Shown here: positions 1-10,224 of the stretch, in pieces
Numbering within the stretch: the stretch's first letter is position 1
How the letters are laid out: each line of letters begins with the position of its first letter
Source of the DNA: Gammaproteobacteria bacterium
Lineage (GTDB): Bacteria; Pseudomonadota; Gammaproteobacteria; SZUA-140
Direction: 5' to 3'
DNA length: 39,725 nt
Assembly: GCA_020847075.1 (NCBI GenBank)
Contig: JADLCS010000082.1
Coordinates: 1-39,725, forward strand
Translations under genes and position numbers: made by a program
Notes under the pieces: generated by a model
What the model was told of the DNA's origin: nothing
The model's input: the letters and a program-made list of their open reading frames with translations, nothing else
Database searches by the model: none

Positions 1-2
1 GC

Positions 3-2486
3 ATCCCCGTCGTCTCCCTCGCCGGCGAGTCCTCCGTCTCTCGCTCCGGGCTCGCACTGCTCTCCTCCCTCGGCCTCCGGGAACTCGTCGCCACCGATGC
101 CGCCGACTACGTCCGCATCGCCTCCGAGCTCGCCCACGATCCCCAGCGCCTCGACCGTCTCCGCCAGGAGATCCCGCGGCGCTTCGACGCCTCGCCCCTG
201 CGCGACGAGGCCGCCTTCACCCGCGACCTCGAGGACGCCTACCGCGATATGTGGCGGCAGTGGTGCGCGCATCCGCCGACGCCTCGACCCGCCACGGGCA
301 CGGGTCCGGCGCCGGAAGACGGGGCGCCCGTGGAGACGCTGCTGCAGCAGGGGCTCGCCCGCTATCTGCAGGGCGCGTTCGCCGAGGCGGCGGACCATTT
401 CCGCGCGGCGCTGGCGATCGATCCGGGGCATGCCGAGGCGCACCGCAAGCTCGGCAACGCCTATGTCGCGCAGGGTCGGCTGGACGAGGGCGCGGACTGC
501 TACCGCCAGGCCGTGGCGCTCGACCCCGGGCTGGTCGCGGCGCACTACAACCTCGGCCTGACGCATTTCAGACAGGGCAAGGCGGACGCCGCCGTGGCGA
601 GCTATCTGGCCGCGCTGAGGCTCAAACCGGACTTCGTCGAGGCGCACACCAACCTGGGGGTCACCTACGGCAGCCTGGGCCAGGGAGACGAGGCGCTGCG
701 CTACCTGCGGCAGGCCCTGTCCCTGCAGCCGGAGAATCCGCTGATCCACAATAACCTCGGCCTGGTGCTCCACCGGCTGGGCACGCGGGGCGAGGCGATC
801 TCCGCGTATCGGCGGGCGCTGGCGCTCAAGCCGGATCTGGCCGAGGCGCACTTCAATCTGGGCAACGCGCTGGCGGAAGAAGGGGCCCGGGAAGAGGCCG
901 CCGCCGCGTACCGGCAGGCGGTGGCGCTGAGATCGGAGTATGCCGAGGCGTGGTTCAATCTGGGCGGCGTCCGCCTCGATCAGGGGAGGCTCGACGAAGC
1001 GGACGAATACTTCCGCGAGACACTGGCGATCAACCCGGACTACGCCGCCGCCCACAACAACCGCGGACTGATCTTCATCAAGCGGGACCAACCCGACGAG
1101 GCCGCGGCCTGCTACCGGCGGGCGATCGCGCTCAAGCCCGGCGACGCCGAGGCGCACATCAATCTCGGGACCGCCCTGACCAACCAGGGCAGGATGGAAG
1201 AGGCCATGCGCTGTTTCGAAGACGGCCTCCGCCTCGACCCCGATTCCGCGGCCGGACACAGCGCCCGGCTCTTCTCGCTGCACAACCTCTCCTCGGTCAC
1301 CCCGGCCGAATCGTTCGCCGCGCACCGGGAATTCGCCGCGCGCTGCGAGGCGCCGCTGAAACCGCACCGGCGCCCGCACGCCAACGCGCGCGAGCCCGAG
1401 CGCCGGCTCAGGGTCGGATACGTGTCGCCCGACCTGCGCCGCCACCCGGTGGCGAATTTCATCGAGCCCGTGCTCGCGCACCACGACCGTTCGTGCGTGG
1501 AGGTCTACGGCTATTACAACAATCTCGAGCGCGACGACTGGACCGACCGGCTGGCCCGGCTCGCGGACCACTGGATCCCCTGCCCGGGGCTGTCGGACGA
1601 ACGGCTGGCCGAGCGGATACGCGCCGATGGCATCGATATCCTGGTCGATCTCGCCGGGCATACTGACAAGAACCGCCTGCTGACCTTCGCCCGCAGGCCG
1701 GCCCCGGTGCAACTGACCTACCTGGGCGATGTCGCCACCACCGGACTGGAGGCCATGGACTGGCGGTTGAGCCATGCCGATACCGATCCCGAGGGCTACG
1801 AACGCCACGGCAGCGAGCGGCTGTACCGTCTGCCGCGCAACCTGTGGTGCTACCGGCCGGCCGCGGACCTGCCGGAGATCGGGACGGAGACGCCGGCGCG
1901 CCGGAACGGCCATGTCACCTTCGGTTCGATGAACAAGATCGCCAAGGTATCGGAGGCGACACTGGCCGCCTGGTCGGAGCTGCTGCAACGCCTGCCCGCG
2001 GCGCGGCTGCTGATGGCGGGCGTGCCGGCGGGAGACGCCCAGCGGCACATCCGGGCGCGCTTCGCCGCGCGCGGCATCGGGCCGGAACGGCTCACGCTGC
2101 ACCACAAGCTGCCGCTGAACGAATTCCGCGCCCTGCACGCGACCGTCGACATCGCGCTCGACCCCTGGCCGTTCAACGGCAACACGACGACCTGCGAGGT
2201 CCTGCACCTCGGGGTGCCGGTGATCGGCCTCGCCGGCGACCGCTTCTCGGCCCGCTTCGGCTATCATCTGCTGAAGACGGTCGGCCTGCCCGAGCTGGCG
2301 GGGCGGGACGTGGCGGACTATATCGCCATCGCGGAGACCCTCGCCGGCGACCTCGACCGCCTGGAGGCGCTGCGCGCCGGCCTGCGCGCGCGCCTCGACG
2401 CCTCGCCGCTGCGGGACGAGGCGGGGTTCACCCGGCAACTGGAGGCCGCGTACCGGGACATGTGGCGAAAATGGTGCGACTCATGA
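3..2486 (+). CDS. TPR / O-GlcNAc-transferase-like glycosyltransferase, 5'-partial, apparently bimodular
   Basis: The frame is open from the left edge with no stop, giving 827 visible codons. Residues 1 to about 90 match the C-terminal end of an OGT (GT41) catalytic domain: a GIPV-type motif at the very edge, then DASPLRDEA and [10 protein letters not shown] Pro-rich linker follows, then nine TPRs (about residues 110-415), then a full second GT41 domain from about residue 467 ([43 protein letters not shown]), ending again in DASPLRDEA and YRDMWRKWC. The ATG at 249 lies inside the conserved YRDMW motif of the first module, so it is a poor start; a GTG at 330 lacks a clear Shine-Dalgarno. The family transfers sugars, usually GlcNAc, to protein Ser/Thr in the cytoplasm; targets here are unknown. 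The simplest reading is one long polypeptide with two catalytic modules. An internal start cannot be excluded. Confidence 0.85.
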   Translation: MPVVSLAGESSVSRSGLALLSSLGLRELVATDAADYVRIASELAHDPQRLDRLRQEIPRRFDASPLRDEAAFTRDLEDAYRDMWRQWCAHPPTPRPATGTGPAPEDGAPVETLLQQGLARYLQGAFAEAADHFRAALAIDPGHAEAHRKLGNAYVAQGRLDEGADCYRQAVALDPGLVAAHYNLGLTHFRQGKADAAVASYLAALRLKPDFVEAHTNLGVTYGSLGQGDEALRYLRQALSLQPENPLIHNNLGLVLHRLGTRGEAISAYRRALALKPDLAEAHFNLGNALAEEGAREEAAAAYRQAVALRSEYAEAWFNLGGVRLDQGRLDEADEYFRETLAINPDYAAAHNNRGLIFIKRDQPDEAAACYRRAIALKPGDAEAHINLGTALTNQGRMEEAMRCFEDGLRLDPDSAAGHSARLFSLHNLSSVTPAESFAAHREFAARCEAPLKPHRRPHANAREPERRLRVGYVSPDLRRHPVANFIEPVLAHHDRSCVEVYGYYNNLERDDWTDRLARLADHWIPCPGLSDERLAERIRADGIDILVDLAGHTDKNRLLTFARRPAPVQLTYLGDVATTGLEAMDWRLSHADTDPEGYERHGSERLYRLPRNLWCYRPAADLPEIGTETPARRNGHVTFGSMNKIAKVSEATLAAWSELLQRLPAARLLMAGVPAGDAQRHIRARFAARGIGPERLTLHHKLPLNEFRALHATVDIALDPWPFNGNTTTCEVLHLGVPVIGLAGDRFSARFGYHLLKTVGLPELAGRDVADYIAIAETLAGDLDRLEALRAGLRARLDASPLRDEAGFTRQLEAAYRDMWRKWCDS

Positions 2487-2562
2487 GACAGGCATCGTCG
2501 TATGGAACGCCCGGCCGGGAAAGCCCGCGCGCACCGGCGTCATCCATGAAGGGGGGATCCGC

Positions 2563-3660
2563 ATGATCCTCGTCACCGGCGGCGCCGGTTTCATCGGCGC
2601 CAATTTCATCCTGCACTGGTGCGCCGCGAGCGACGAGCCGGTCCTGAATCTGGACGCCCTCACCTACGCCGGCAATCCGGAGAACCTGCGCCCGCTGGCG
2701 GGCTCGGCGCGGCATCTGTTCGTGCACGGGGACATCACCGACGCCGCCCTGCTGCGCCGGCTGTTCGCCGAGCACCGCCCGCGGGCGGTGCTCAACTTCG
2801 CCGCCGAGACCCACGTCGATCGCTCGATCCACGGCCCGGAGGCCTTCGTCCGCACCAATGTCACCGGCACCTTTCATCTGCTGGAGACGGCGCGCGCCTA
2901 CTGGCGACAGCTCAATGCCGCCGAACGGGAGGCGTTCCGCTTCCTCCACGTCTCCACCGACGAGGTCTACGGCACGCTGGGCCCCGACGATCCGGCGTTC
3001 AGCGAGACCACGCCCTATGCCCCGAACAGCCCCTATGCCGCCAGCAAGGCGGCCGCCGACCACCTGGTCCGGTCCTATCACCATACCTACGGGCTGCCGG
3101 TGCTGACGACGAACTGCTCGAACAACTACGGCCCGCACCAGTTCCCGGAAAAACTGATCCCGCTGACCGTCGTCAACGCCCTCGCGGGCCGACCGCTGCC
3201 GGTCTACGGCGACGGCCGGCAGATCCGCGACTGGCTCTACGTCGGGGATCACTGCGCGGCCATCCGATCGGTGCTGCGCTCGGGCCGGCCGGGCGAGACC
3301 TACAACATCGGCGCCCGCAACGAGCGGACCAATATCGACGTCGTCCACGCCACGTGCGCCCTGCTGGACGAACTGGCCCCGGCGCCCGCGCGCGGCGTGC
3401 GCGACGCGCAGGGCCGTCCGATAGAAAGATACGCCGGGCTGATCGCCTTCGTGGCCGACCGGCCCGGCCACGACCGGCGCTACGCCATCGACGCCGGCAA
3501 GATCGGACGCGAGCTGGGCTGGCGCCCGGCGGAGACCTTCGCGACGGGCCTGCGCAGGACGGTGGCGTGGTATCTGTCGAACCCGGACTGGGTGGACAAG
3601 GTGCAGAGCGGCGCCTATCGCGAATGGCTCGGGCGCCACTACGGCGAGGAGATGCGGTGA
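2563..3660 (+). CDS. rmlB: dTDP-glucose 4,6-dehydratase RmlB
   Basis: This 365-residue extended SDR enzyme converts dTDP-glucose to dTDP-4-keto-6-deoxyglucose, the branch point for both L-rhamnose and 3-amino-3,6-dideoxyhexoses. Visible are the NAD-binding TGGAGFIG (residues 5-12), the STDEVYG active-site segment (131-137) and the catalytic YAASK (Y158, K162). The ATG follows a GGGGGG Shine-Dalgarno. The stop overlaps the GTG of rmlD by 4 nt, so the two are translationally coupled. It lies 76 nt after the OGT-like gene on the same strand. Its product would feed RmlC/RmlD next door and probably the FdtA/FdtB-type enzymes at 9-12.5 kb. Confidence 0.96.
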   Translation: MILVTGGAGFIGANFILHWCAASDEPVLNLDALTYAGNPENLRPLAGSARHLFVHGDITDAALLRRLFAEHRPRAVLNFAAETHVDRSIHGPEAFVRTNVTGTFHLLETARAYWRQLNAAEREAFRFLHVSTDEVYGTLGPDDPAFSETTPYAPNSPYAASKAAADHLVRSYHHTYGLPVLTTNCSNNYGPHQFPEKLIPLTVVNALAGRPLPVYGDGRQIRDWLYVGDHCAAIRSVLRSGRPGETYNIGARNERTNIDVVHATCALLDELAPAPARGVRDAQGRPIERYAGLIAFVADRPGHDRRYAIDAGKIGRELGWRPAETFATGLRRTVAWYLSNPDWVDKVQSGAYREWLGRHYGEEMR

Positions 3661-4559
3661 GGCTGCTGCTGCTGGGCAAGAACGGCCAGGTCGGCTGGGA
3701 GCTGCAGCGCGCGCTGGCGCCGCTCGGCGAACTCGTCGCGCTCGACCGTACCGGCGCCCCGGGCCTGTGCGGGGACCTGAGCGATCCCGCGGGCCTGGTC
3801 GCGACGGTGCGCGCGGTCGCGCCGCGGGTCATCGTCAACGCCGCCGCCTGGACCGACGTCGACGGGGCCGAGGGCGACCCGGCCGCGGCCCTGCGCATCA
3901 ACGCCGAGGCGCCGCGCGCGCTGGCCGCGGAGGCGGCGCGCCTCGGGGCCTGGCTGGTGCAGTACTCGAGCGATTACGTCTATTCCGGCGCGGGGACGCG
4001 GCCCTGGACGGAAGACGACCGACCCGCGCCGCTGTCCGCCTACGGGCGCAGCAAGCTCGCCGGCGACGAGGCGGTGATCGCCTCCGGCGCGCGCGCGCTC
4101 ATCCTGCGTACCTCCTGGGTCTACGCCGCGCGCGGGCGCAACTTCATCCACTCCATACTGGGGCTGGCCCGGAGCCGTGATATCCTGAGCGTCGTCGACG
4201 ATCAGTCCGGCGCCCCCACCGGCGCGGACCTGATCGCCGATGTCACCGTCCAGATCCTCGCCGCGGTCGCGAATGACGGTGACGGCAGGCGCGGCGGGGT
4301 CTATCACCTGGCGGCGGCCGGCGAGACGACGTGGTGGGGCTACGCGCGGCTGGTGCTGGCCGAGGCCGAACGCGCCGGCGCGGACCTGCGGGTCACGGCC
4401 GACCGGGTCGAGGCCGTCCCCTCCACGGCCTATCCGCGGCCGGCGCCGCGGCCGCGCAACTCCCGTCTCGACGTCGGCAAACTGGAGACCACCTTCGGTC
4501 TGCGGATGCCGGACTGGCGCCATGGCGTCAGGCGGACCTTGCGAGAGATTCTGACCTGA
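3657..4559 (+). CDS. rmlD: dTDP-4-dehydrorhamnose reductase RmlD
   Basis: Predicted 300-residue SDR reductase performing the last step to dTDP-L-rhamnose. The start is a GTG that overlaps the rmlB stop (GTGA). The N-terminus reads [16 protein letters not shown], the glycine-rich NADPH site typical of Rml[10 protein letters not shown] and the catalytic YGRSK follow, then SWVY and DQSGAPT, which are strong RmlD signatures. Length is normal for the family. The frame extends far upstream without a stop, but that part is antisense-like noise over rmlB and the overlap start is the natural one. Confidence 0.95.
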   Translation: MRLLLLGKNGQVGWELQRALAPLGELVALDRTGAPGLCGDLSDPAGLVATVRAVAPRVIVNAAAWTDVDGAEGDPAAALRINAEAPRALAAEAARLGAWLVQYSSDYVYSGAGTRPWTEDDRPAPLSAYGRSKLAGDEAVIASGARALILRTSWVYAARGRNFIHSILGLARSRDILSVVDDQSGAPTGADLIADVTVQILAAVANDGDGRRGGVYHLAAAGETTWWGYARLVLAEAERAGADLRVTADRVEAVPSTAYPRPAPRPRNSRLDVGKLETTFGLRMPDWRHGVRRTLREILT

Positions 4560-4570
4560 GAGGGGGACCC

Positions 4571-5452
4571 GTGCCCAGAAAAGGCATCATCCTGGCCGGA
4601 GGCTCCGGCACCCGCTTGTACCCGACCACCCTGCCGATGTCCAAGCAGTTGCTGCCGGTGTACGACAAGCCGATGGTCTATTATCCGCTCAGCCTCCTGC
4701 TGCTGGCGGGCATCCGCGACATCCTGCTGATCACGACCCCGGACGATGCGCCGCTGTTCGCCCGCCTGCTCGGCGACGGGAGCCAGTGGGGACTGAATCT
4801 TTCCTATGCCGTGCAACCGCGACCGGACGGACTGGCCCAGGCCTTCACCATCGGCGCCGGCTTCCTCGGCGGCGACCCGTCGGCCCTGGTGCTGGGCGAC
4901 AACATCTTCTACGGCCACAATCTCCAGACCCTGCTGAAGGACGCGGCGCAGCACACCTCCGGCGCCACGGTCTTCGCCTATCACGTGCAGAACCCCCAGC
5001 GCTACGGCGTGGTCGAATTCGACGCCGCCGGCCAGGCCGTGTCGCTGGAAGAGAAACCCGCCCGTCCGCGCTCGAACTACGCGGTGACCGGGCTCTATTT
5101 TTACGACGCGCAGGCGGTGGACTTCGCGCGCGCGATCCGCCCCTCCGCCCGCGGCGAACTGGAGATCACCGATCTGAACGCCATGTATCTGGACCGGCGC
5201 CAGCTGCGGGTCGAGATCATGGGACGCGGCTATGCCTGGCTCGACACCGGCACCCACGAAAACCTGCTGGAGGCAGGACAGTACGTCGCCACCCTCGAGA
5301 AACGGCAGGGGCTGAAGGTCGCCTGCCCGGAGGAGATCTGCTTCCGCAACGGCTGGATCGACGCCGCGCAACTGCAACGCCTGGCGGCGCCCCTGGCCAA
5401 GACGGCCTACGGTGAATATCTGCTGAGGCTGATCGACGGCGGGGTGTTCTGA
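4571..5452 (+). CDS. rmlA: Glucose-1-phosphate thymidylyltransferase RmlA
   Basis: This 293-residue nucleotidyltransferase makes dTDP-glucose from dTTP and glucose-1-phosphate. The nucleotide-binding signature [13 protein letters not shown] is at the N-terminus, followed by [12 protein letters not shown] and the metal-binding [14 protein letters not shown] and [10 protein letters not shown] also match the family. The start is a GTG 11 nt after the rmlD stop, preceded by the Shine-Dalgarno GAGAGGGGGA. The stop TGA overlaps the ATG of rmlC by one base. It is the entry enzyme for all dTDP-deoxysugars made from this cluster and in the family is inhibited by dTDP-rhamnose. Confidence 0.96.
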   Translation: MPRKGIILAGGSGTRLYPTTLPMSKQLLPVYDKPMVYYPLSLLLLAGIRDILLITTPDDAPLFARLLGDGSQWGLNLSYAVQPRPDGLAQAFTIGAGFLGGDPSALVLGDNIFYGHNLQTLLKDAAQHTSGATVFAYHVQNPQRYGVVEFDAAGQAVSLEEKPARPRSNYAVTGLYFYDAQAVDFARAIRPSARGELEITDLNAMYLDRRQLRVEIMGRGYAWLDTGTHENLLEAGQYVATLEKRQGLKVACPEEICFRNGWIDAAQLQRLAAPLAKTAYGEYLLRLIDGGVF

Positions 5453-5994
5453 TGCAGGCGGAACGGCTGGCGATCCCCGATCTCGTCATGTTCACCCCCC
5501 GGGTGTTCACCGACCCGCGCGGCTTCTTCTTCGAGAGCTTCCACCAGCAGCGCTTCGCGGAAGCGACCGGCGTGTCTCCCGAATTCGTCCAGGACAATCA
5601 CTCGCGCTCCGTGAAAGGCGTGCTGCGCGGGCTGCATTACCAGCGGGCCCCGATGGCGCAGGGAAAACTGGTGCGGGTGATCCAGGGGGAGATCTACGAC
5701 GTCGCGGTGGATCTCCGCCGCGGTTCGCCCACCTTCGGCCGCTGGGCGGGCGCACGGCTCTCCGCCGGGAACCGGCGCCAGCTCTGGATCCCGGAGGGCT
5801 TCGCCCACGGTTTCGTCACCCTGAGCGACAGCTCCGAGGTCCTCTACAAGACCACCCGCTACTACGCCCCGGAACACGAACGCTGCATCGCCTGGGACGA
5901 CGCCGACCTCGCCATAGACTGGCAGTATCCGGGCCTGCCCCAACTCTCCGCCAAAGATAGTGACGGGGCGCCGTTCAGGGCGGCCGAACTGTAG
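5452..5994 (+). CDS. rmlC: dTDP-4-dehydrorhamnose 3,5-epimerase RmlC
   Basis: This 180-residue cupin epimerises dTDP-4-keto-6-deoxyglucose at C3 and C5. NHSRS and GVLRGLHYQ carry the substrate-binding residues and the catalytic His; WIPEGFAHGF and the conserved YKTT complete the signature. It is the last gene of a tight rmlBDAC operon (TGATG junction with rmlA). Length is typical. A 323-nt gap follows, so the rml transcript probably ends here, although no clear hairpin-plus-U-tract terminator is visible. Confidence 0.95.
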   Translation: MQAERLAIPDLVMFTPRVFTDPRGFFFESFHQQRFAEATGVSPEFVQDNHSRSVKGVLRGLHYQRAPMAQGKLVRVIQGEIYDVAVDLRRGSPTFGRWAGARLSAGNRRQLWIPEGFAHGFVTLSDSSEVLYKTTRYYAPEHERCIAWDDADLAIDWQYPGLPQLSAKDSDGAPFRAAEL

Positions 5995-6317
5995 AAGCCG
6001 CCGCCGGGACCCGGAAGTCCGGTTCGCGCCCGGCGATCGCGTCGTCACCGCCGAGCGATCAAAACCGCCTCGTGCTCACGGGGAGGTTCTCCGCTATTTT
6101 CACCGGGCCCCATCGGACGGACGCTGAACTCTCCGTCCCCGGGCGATGCCGGCCCGGCGCGTAGGAATATACACTTGCCGGTTAATAAAAAAACCCGCGC
6201 AAATTTTTTCACTTTTTTTCACTTATCGGGGGGATCCCAACCGGTCGGATCGGCGTCAGAATAAAAACATCTTCCATCGGATGGTCGGGGTTCGTCGCCT
6301 ATGGATCGAGAGACGTC
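5995..6317. other. Intergenic region with an AT-rich block
   Basis: No gene is recognised in these 323 bases. The first half is GC-rich like the rest of the window. From about 6165 to 6230 the composition becomes strongly AT-rich, with an A7 run (6187-6193) and two overlapping copies of TTTTTTCACTT (6204-6214 and 6214-6224). This is the sharpest compositional break in the region. It separates the rml operon from the decoration genes. It may hold the promoter of the sulfotransferase gene or mark an edge of transferred DNA. No convincing paired -35/-10 could be fixed. Confidence 0.5.
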
Positions 6318-7049
6318 ATGATACTCGCGCTGGTGGACGATCAGAGCGGGTTGATCATGGACTGGAGCGCCAAGGCCGGTGCCACGGTGGCGACCAAGAT
6401 GTTTCTGCGCCATATGGGATTGCTCGAAGAAGCGCTGGCCTACGGAGAGTGGATCCACAACTATCGCGAACAGGTCTTCTACCGCGGCCATCAAACGACG
6501 GTAGAAAAGCTCCGGGACCCTGCCTACTTCAGGTTCAAGATCGTGCGCAGCCCGTTCGCCCGCGCCACCAGCGCGTACATCCACGCACAGCGCCACGGAT
6601 TCTTTACCGATCTGCGCAGCGGACAACCCGCGGACATGAGTTTCCGCCAATACGTCGGGTTACTGGACAGTCTCGACATACGCCATTGCAATATCCACAT
6701 GGCGCAACAGAAGAAAGAGTACGAATACGAGATCCCCGACGTGTTCGATATCGTCTGCCGCCTGGAAGAGATCGAGCAGGACATCGCCAGGGTCAACGCG
6801 ACGACAGGCCTGGGGCTGAGCCTGGACGGACTCGGCTCCGACCATCATGTGCGCAGGGCGCGCGGAGGACGCTGCATCGCCGACGAACCCTGGTCGCGGA
6901 TCCAGGACCGCCTGCCGGACTTCCGCGCCTTTTACACCGACGACCTGGTGGAAAAGATCCGCGCGATCTACTCGGATGACTGCACGAGCTACGGCTATGC
7001 CTGGGAACGCCCCGGCAAGGCAGCGCAACCGGCGCTGGTGACGACATGA
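6318..7049 (+). CDS. Sulfotransferase family 2 (PAPS-dependent carbohydrate sulfotransferase-like)
   Basis: Predicted 243-residue cytoplasmic protein. Residues 19-24 (KAGATV) correspond to the 5'-phosphosulfate loop of PAPS-dependent sulfotransferases, and residues 74-90 (KIVRSPFARATSAYIHA) to the 3'-phosphate loop with its R-S-P-x-x-R-x-x-S spacing. This arrangement is typical of the HNK-1/chondroitin sulfotransferase type (Sulfotransfer_2) found in bacterial capsule and O-antigen loci. The ATG at 6318 follows GAGAG at a suitable distance. It is the only plus-strand gene here and converges on the methyltransferase at 7086, with a GC-rich inverted sequence between them. The likely acceptor is a sugar or lipid of the nearby polysaccharide, inferred from context only. 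Confidence 0.75.
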   Translation: MILALVDDQSGLIMDWSAKAGATVATKMFLRHMGLLEEALAYGEWIHNYREQVFYRGHQTTVEKLRDPAYFRFKIVRSPFARATSAYIHAQRHGFFTDLRSGQPADMSFRQYVGLLDSLDIRHCNIHMAQQKKEYEYEIPDVFDIVCRLEEIEQDIARVNATTGLGLSLDGLGSDHHVRRARGGRCIADEPWSRIQDRLPDFRAFYTDDLVEKIRAIYSDDCTSYGYAWERPGKAAQPALVTT

Positions 7050-7085
7050 CCCGGGCGGCGCCGGCGGGCGCGCGCCAGCGGCGCG

Positions 7086-8018
7086 TCAGCTGAACGCATC
7101 CAGGGTCAGGACATGGCTGTCCGCTATCCCGGCGGTAACGACGTCGGGACCTTCCGCCACCCGCGCGAGCAGGTCTATGCCCCCCGCCGGATCGGGTCCT
7201 CCGTCGGCATAGCGGATGGTCGAACGCGCCTGCCCCCGCATCAGGTCCTGATCGCAGAGGCCGCGGTACTCCCAGGATTGTGCCCAGGACTGCGCGGCCC
7301 ATGGATCGGGGGGCGCGGATCCGGGATCGTCATTGGCGCGACACATGACTGCGAGATACCCGGCCTGCGTCTCCGCCCCGGCCTCCTCCGACGCCGCGGC
7401 GGGCTGGTAGAGGCAGTCGATGGGCGTCATGTTGAAATAACGGACCATGTACTCGAGCATGGGGATCGAGAGGTACCAGAAGGTATTCGTCTCGGACTGA
7501 AAATCGCCGCCCCGGTTGAACGCCATGCTGTAGTCGGCGCGCCTGACCACATTGGTGGAGATCAGCATCAGGCCGTTCTTCTTCAGCAGTGGCCGCAGCC
7601 CGGCGACGACGTGCATGGGGGAAAAGACGTGGTAGAGCACGCCCGACAGATTGATGAAGTCGAACCCGCCGAAATCGCGCAGCTTGGCGGCGAGGTCGTA
7701 CATCAGTCCGACGGCGCGGAACTGGAAATCGACCCGATAGATCTCGGGCAGGAGGCGCATCTTCTCCAGGCAATGGGGAACCGCGTCGGTGGCCAGCACC
7801 CGGTTCGCGCCGCCACGCCGCATCAGAATGGGCATCAGACCCTCCATGCTGCCGATATCCAGGCAATCCATGCCGTTCAGATCGGCCTTGCGCATCATCA
7901 TCCGCGGCAGCATCGGCATGTCGTCGGGATAGATGCCGCGCGTACGCCATCCGGGCGCCAGTTCGACGCTGTAATACCACCACCGACCGGCGATCGCTTC
8001 AAGCTCGGGATTCTTCAT
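7086..8018 (-). CDS. Class I SAM-dependent methyltransferase
   Basis: Predicted 310-residue protein. Motif I appears as CLDIGSMEGLMPILM with the acidic LATD after the next strand, and SGVLYHVFSP resembles the post-I region of small-molecule methyltransferases related to the CmoB/DUF1698 type. LLKKNGLMLIST fits motif III. I place the start at the ATG at 8018 (MKNPELEAI). The open frame continues upstream to 8468, but that part overlaps the neighbouring methyltransferase antiparallel to nothing useful and shows no family similarity. No strong Shine-Dalgarno precedes 8018. The C-terminal 80 residues (Trp-rich, AAQSWAQSWEY) are unusual. A role in O-methylating a sugar of the local polysaccharide is likely but unproven. 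Confidence 0.75.
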   Translation of the reverse strand: MKNPELEAIAGRWWYYSVELAPGWRTRGIYPDDMPMLPRMMMRKADLNGMDCLDIGSMEGLMPILMRRGGANRVLATDAVPHCLEKMRLLPEIYRVDFQFRAVGLMYDLAAKLRDFGGFDFINLSGVLYHVFSPMHVVAGLRPLLKKNGLMLISTNVVRRADYSMAFNRGGDFQSETNTFWYLSIPMLEYMVRYFNMTPIDCLYQPAAASEEAGAETQAGYLAVMCRANDDPGSAPPDPWAAQSWAQSWEYRGLCDQDLMRGQARSTIRYADGGPDPAGGIDLLARVAEGPDVVTAGIADSHVLTLDAFS

Positions 8019-8224
8019 GGGGAAGGGGCTCAGAAAAAGGGTGACAGCGGGGACCGGCCGCACTCCGGCCATCCTCGTTGATCTCATCACGGCGGCGGAT
8101 CGACCCGCCTGCGCTCCGCCGGTACGGCGCGGCCGCGGCGCAGGGCCGCATCCACCGGAATCGACACGGCATTGATCCACGGAATCCCGCACGCTGTCAA
8201 GCGGGCACGCCCTTCGATGCGCCG

Positions 8225-8995
8225 TTACGGATCCTTGATGCCTATAAACGTGCCCCGCATGAAATCCCAATAATTTTCCTCCAGCTCTCCCGTAATATTG
8301 GGGGCCAGGGAGTCGAACTGTTCGAATACGGTGTGGAATCCCAGGTCGTAAATCAGACCGATGAGGCCTTCCCGCGTGACCCAGAAGGAGTAATTGTTCT
8401 GAAACGAGGCCCAGCGTCGGGTCTGACGCATCTCCGGCGAGGCGTCTTCCGGGAACTCCATGTACCATCGTCCCTTGAGCGATTCATTGGCGCTCATCTG
8501 CGACAGGTGAAAACGCGGGTTCCTCATCCACTCGATGGAGAAGTGCGTCTGCAGAATGAGCAGCCTGCGGGTCTGCCGGGCCAGTTGTTCGAGAAATTTC
8601 CTCGGTTTGTCCAGGTGATATAAAAGCCCGCAGCAGAAAACCGCATCGAACTCCCCATACCCGGCGATATTCCAGACATCGTCCTGCACGAACTCCAGAT
8701 TGGGCAGATCGACGTTCCGCTTCACGTATTCACAGCACCGGAAATTGAGATCCCGGATCTCGATGCCCAGCGTATTGAAGCCCATTCTGGCGAATTCCAC
8801 CGCATATCCGCCCTCCAGGCAGCCCAGATCCGCGATCCTGTAGCGTTCCTTGTTCGTGGGGAATACCAGGTTCAGGACCCTGCGGGCGGACAGAAACCAC
8901 TCGTCCCGCTCCATCGTCACCGGGGCGTCGGGCTTCGTCACCTCGCCATTGTCCAGGCGTATGTTGTGGGCGGTAAATTCAGGACGCGTATCCAT
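8225..8995 (-). CDS. Class I SAM-dependent methyltransferase
   Basis: This 256-residue protein has a clear Rossmann motif I, IADLGCLEGGYAVEFARMG, the acidic end of strand 2 (GIEIR), and AVFCCGLLYHLDKP, the LLYHL signature common in glycan-locus methyltransferases. The ATG at 8995 follows GAGGTG. The C-terminal half (HFSIEW, WASFQNNYSFWVTREGL) resembles methyltransferases that sit in O-antigen and capsule clusters. It lies 206 nt upstream of the 7086-8018 methyltransferase and 86 nt downstream of the aminotransferase gene on the same strand. Local GC is visibly lower than in the flanking housekeeping genes. The methyl acceptor cannot be read from sequence. Confidence 0.82.
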   Translation of the reverse strand: MDTRPEFTAHNIRLDNGEVTKPDAPVTMERDEWFLSARRVLNLVFPTNKERYRIADLGCLEGGYAVEFARMGFNTLGIEIRDLNFRCCEYVKRNVDLPNLEFVQDDVWNIAGYGEFDAVFCCGLLYHLDKPRKFLEQLARQTRRLLILQTHFSIEWMRNPRFHLSQMSANESLKGRWYMEFPEDASPEMRQTRRWASFQNNYSFWVTREGLIGLIYDLGFHTVFEQFDSLAPNITGELEENYWDFMRGTFIGIKDP

Positions 8996-9081
8996 TCAGC
9001 ACCTCGCGCTAGTTCCGGTCACCGGCCACGCGGAAAACATCCCCGCGGCCCGAGTCTGCCAATCAGAGGAAATCATGCCGG

Positions 9082-10224
9082 CTATGAAGGATGAGGCCTG
9101 CCCGCGTCCGCGGCGATGCCGGCAAGGCCCTCTTTCACGGCCAGCGTGACCCTGCGCAGGGCCGCCATATCGACATGGGCCGCGAGCGGCAGGCTCATCA
9201 CCTCCCGATGGAGGGCCTCGGAGACCGGCAACGTGCCCGGCCCCATGTTCAGATGGGCATAGGCGGGCTGCAGGTGAGGCGGGACCGGATAGTGGACCAG
9301 CGTGCCTATCCCGCGCGCGGCCAGCCGGGATCGCAGCGATTCCCGCGCTCCGGTGCGCACCACGAAGAGATGCCAGACCGGGCTGGCCCACTGGGGTACG
9401 AACGGTAAACCCAGGCCCGTCCCGTCCAGTTCGTCCAGGTACGCCGCGGCAAGATGACGACGCCGTTCGCTCCAGTCCTCCAGCCGGCTCAACTTCACCC
9501 GCAGGAAGGCCGCCTGGAGCTCGTCCAGGCGGGAATTGAACCCCGCCGCCTCATGGTGATACGTCACGCGCGATCCGTAGTTGCGCAGCATGCGCACCCG
9601 TTCCGCCAGATCGGCGTCGCTGGTCGTGACCGCGCCGCCGTCTCCCAGGGCGCCCAGATTCTTGCCCGGATAGAAGCTGAACCCGGCCGCATCGGCCAGC
9701 GAACCGGTACGCCGGCCCTTATAGCGGGCGCCATGCGCCTGCGCGGCGTCCTCGATGACCTTCACGCGATGCCGTGCGGCGATGGCCCGGATGGCGTCCA
9801 TGTCGGCCGGCTGTCCATACAGATGCACGGCGATGACCGCCTTGGTGCGTTCGGTGATCGCGGCCTCGACGCGCCGGGGGTCGAGATTGTAGGTCCTTTC
9901 GTCCGGCTCCACCGCAACCGGCGTCGCCCCGGCATGACTGACGGCCAGCCACGTGGCGATGTAGGTATTGGAGGGAACGATGACCTCGTCCCCCGCGCCG
10001 ATGCCGTACGCGCGCAGGATCAGGTGCAGCGCATCGAGCCCGTTGCCGACCCCTACGCAATACCGGGCCGCGCAATACTCCGCGAACTCCTCCTCGAAAC
10101 GCTCCACTTCGCCGCCGAGGATGTAACGGCCGGAGTCCAGCACCCGCTCGAACGCCGACCGCAGTTCGTCGCGCAGCTCGGCGTGAGCCGCCTTCAGATC
10201 GAGAAACGGGATATCGGTCTTCAA
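9082..10224 (-). CDS. DegT/DnrJ/EryC1/StrS sugar aminotransferase, FdtB/QdtB-like
   Basis: This 380-residue PLP enzyme has the family start ([13 protein letters not shown]), [40 protein letters not shown] and the PLP lysine in [16 protein letters not shown]. These agree best with dTDP-3-keto-6-deoxyhexose aminotransferases (FdtB for Fuc3N, QdtB for Qui3N). A ketoisomerase of the FdtA/QdtA type lies at 12104, supporting that assignment. The start appears to be TTG at 10224, adjacent to the stop of the upstream acyltransferase gene; no ATG or GTG fits the family N-terminus. It should convert dTDP-3-keto-6-deoxyhexose to the 3-amino sugar using glutamate. Sequence alone does not separate the galacto from the gluco product. 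Confidence 0.9.
   Translation of the reverse strand: MKTDIPFLDLKAAHAELRDELRSAFERVLDSGRYILGGEVERFEEEFAEYCAARYCVGVGNGLDALHLILRAYGIGAGDEVIVPSNTYIATWLAVSHAGATPVAVEPDERTYNLDPRRVEAAITERTKAVIAVHLYGQPADMDAIRAIAARHRVKVIEDAAQAHGARYKGRRTGSLADAAGFSFYPGKNLGALGDGGAVTTSDADLAERVRMLRNYGSRVTYHHEAAGFNSRLDELQAAFLRVKLSRLEDWSERRRHLAAAYLDELDGTGLGLPFVPQWASPVWHLFVVRTGARESLRSRLAARGIGTLVHYPVPPHLQPAYAHLNMGPGTLPVSEALHREVMSLPLAAHVDMAALRRVTLAVKEGLAGIAADAGRPHPS

Noticed and set aside
249-2486. ATG at 249 as the start of the OGT-like gene
   Set aside because: The codon is inside the conserved YRDMWRQW motif of an upstream module in the same open frame, so it is internal.
2428-3639. Minus-strand frame of 403 codons
   Set aside because: It is antisense to rmlB, which shows all catalytic motifs.
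7050-7085. Rho-independent terminator between the convergent sulfotransferase and methyltransferase genes
   Set aside because: GC-rich inverted sequence is present, but there is no U-run, and at this GC content chance hairpins are common.
8019-8468. N-terminal extension of the 7086-8018 methyltransferase
   Set aside because: The extension runs over the end of the neighbouring methyltransferase in another frame and has no methyltransferase similarity.
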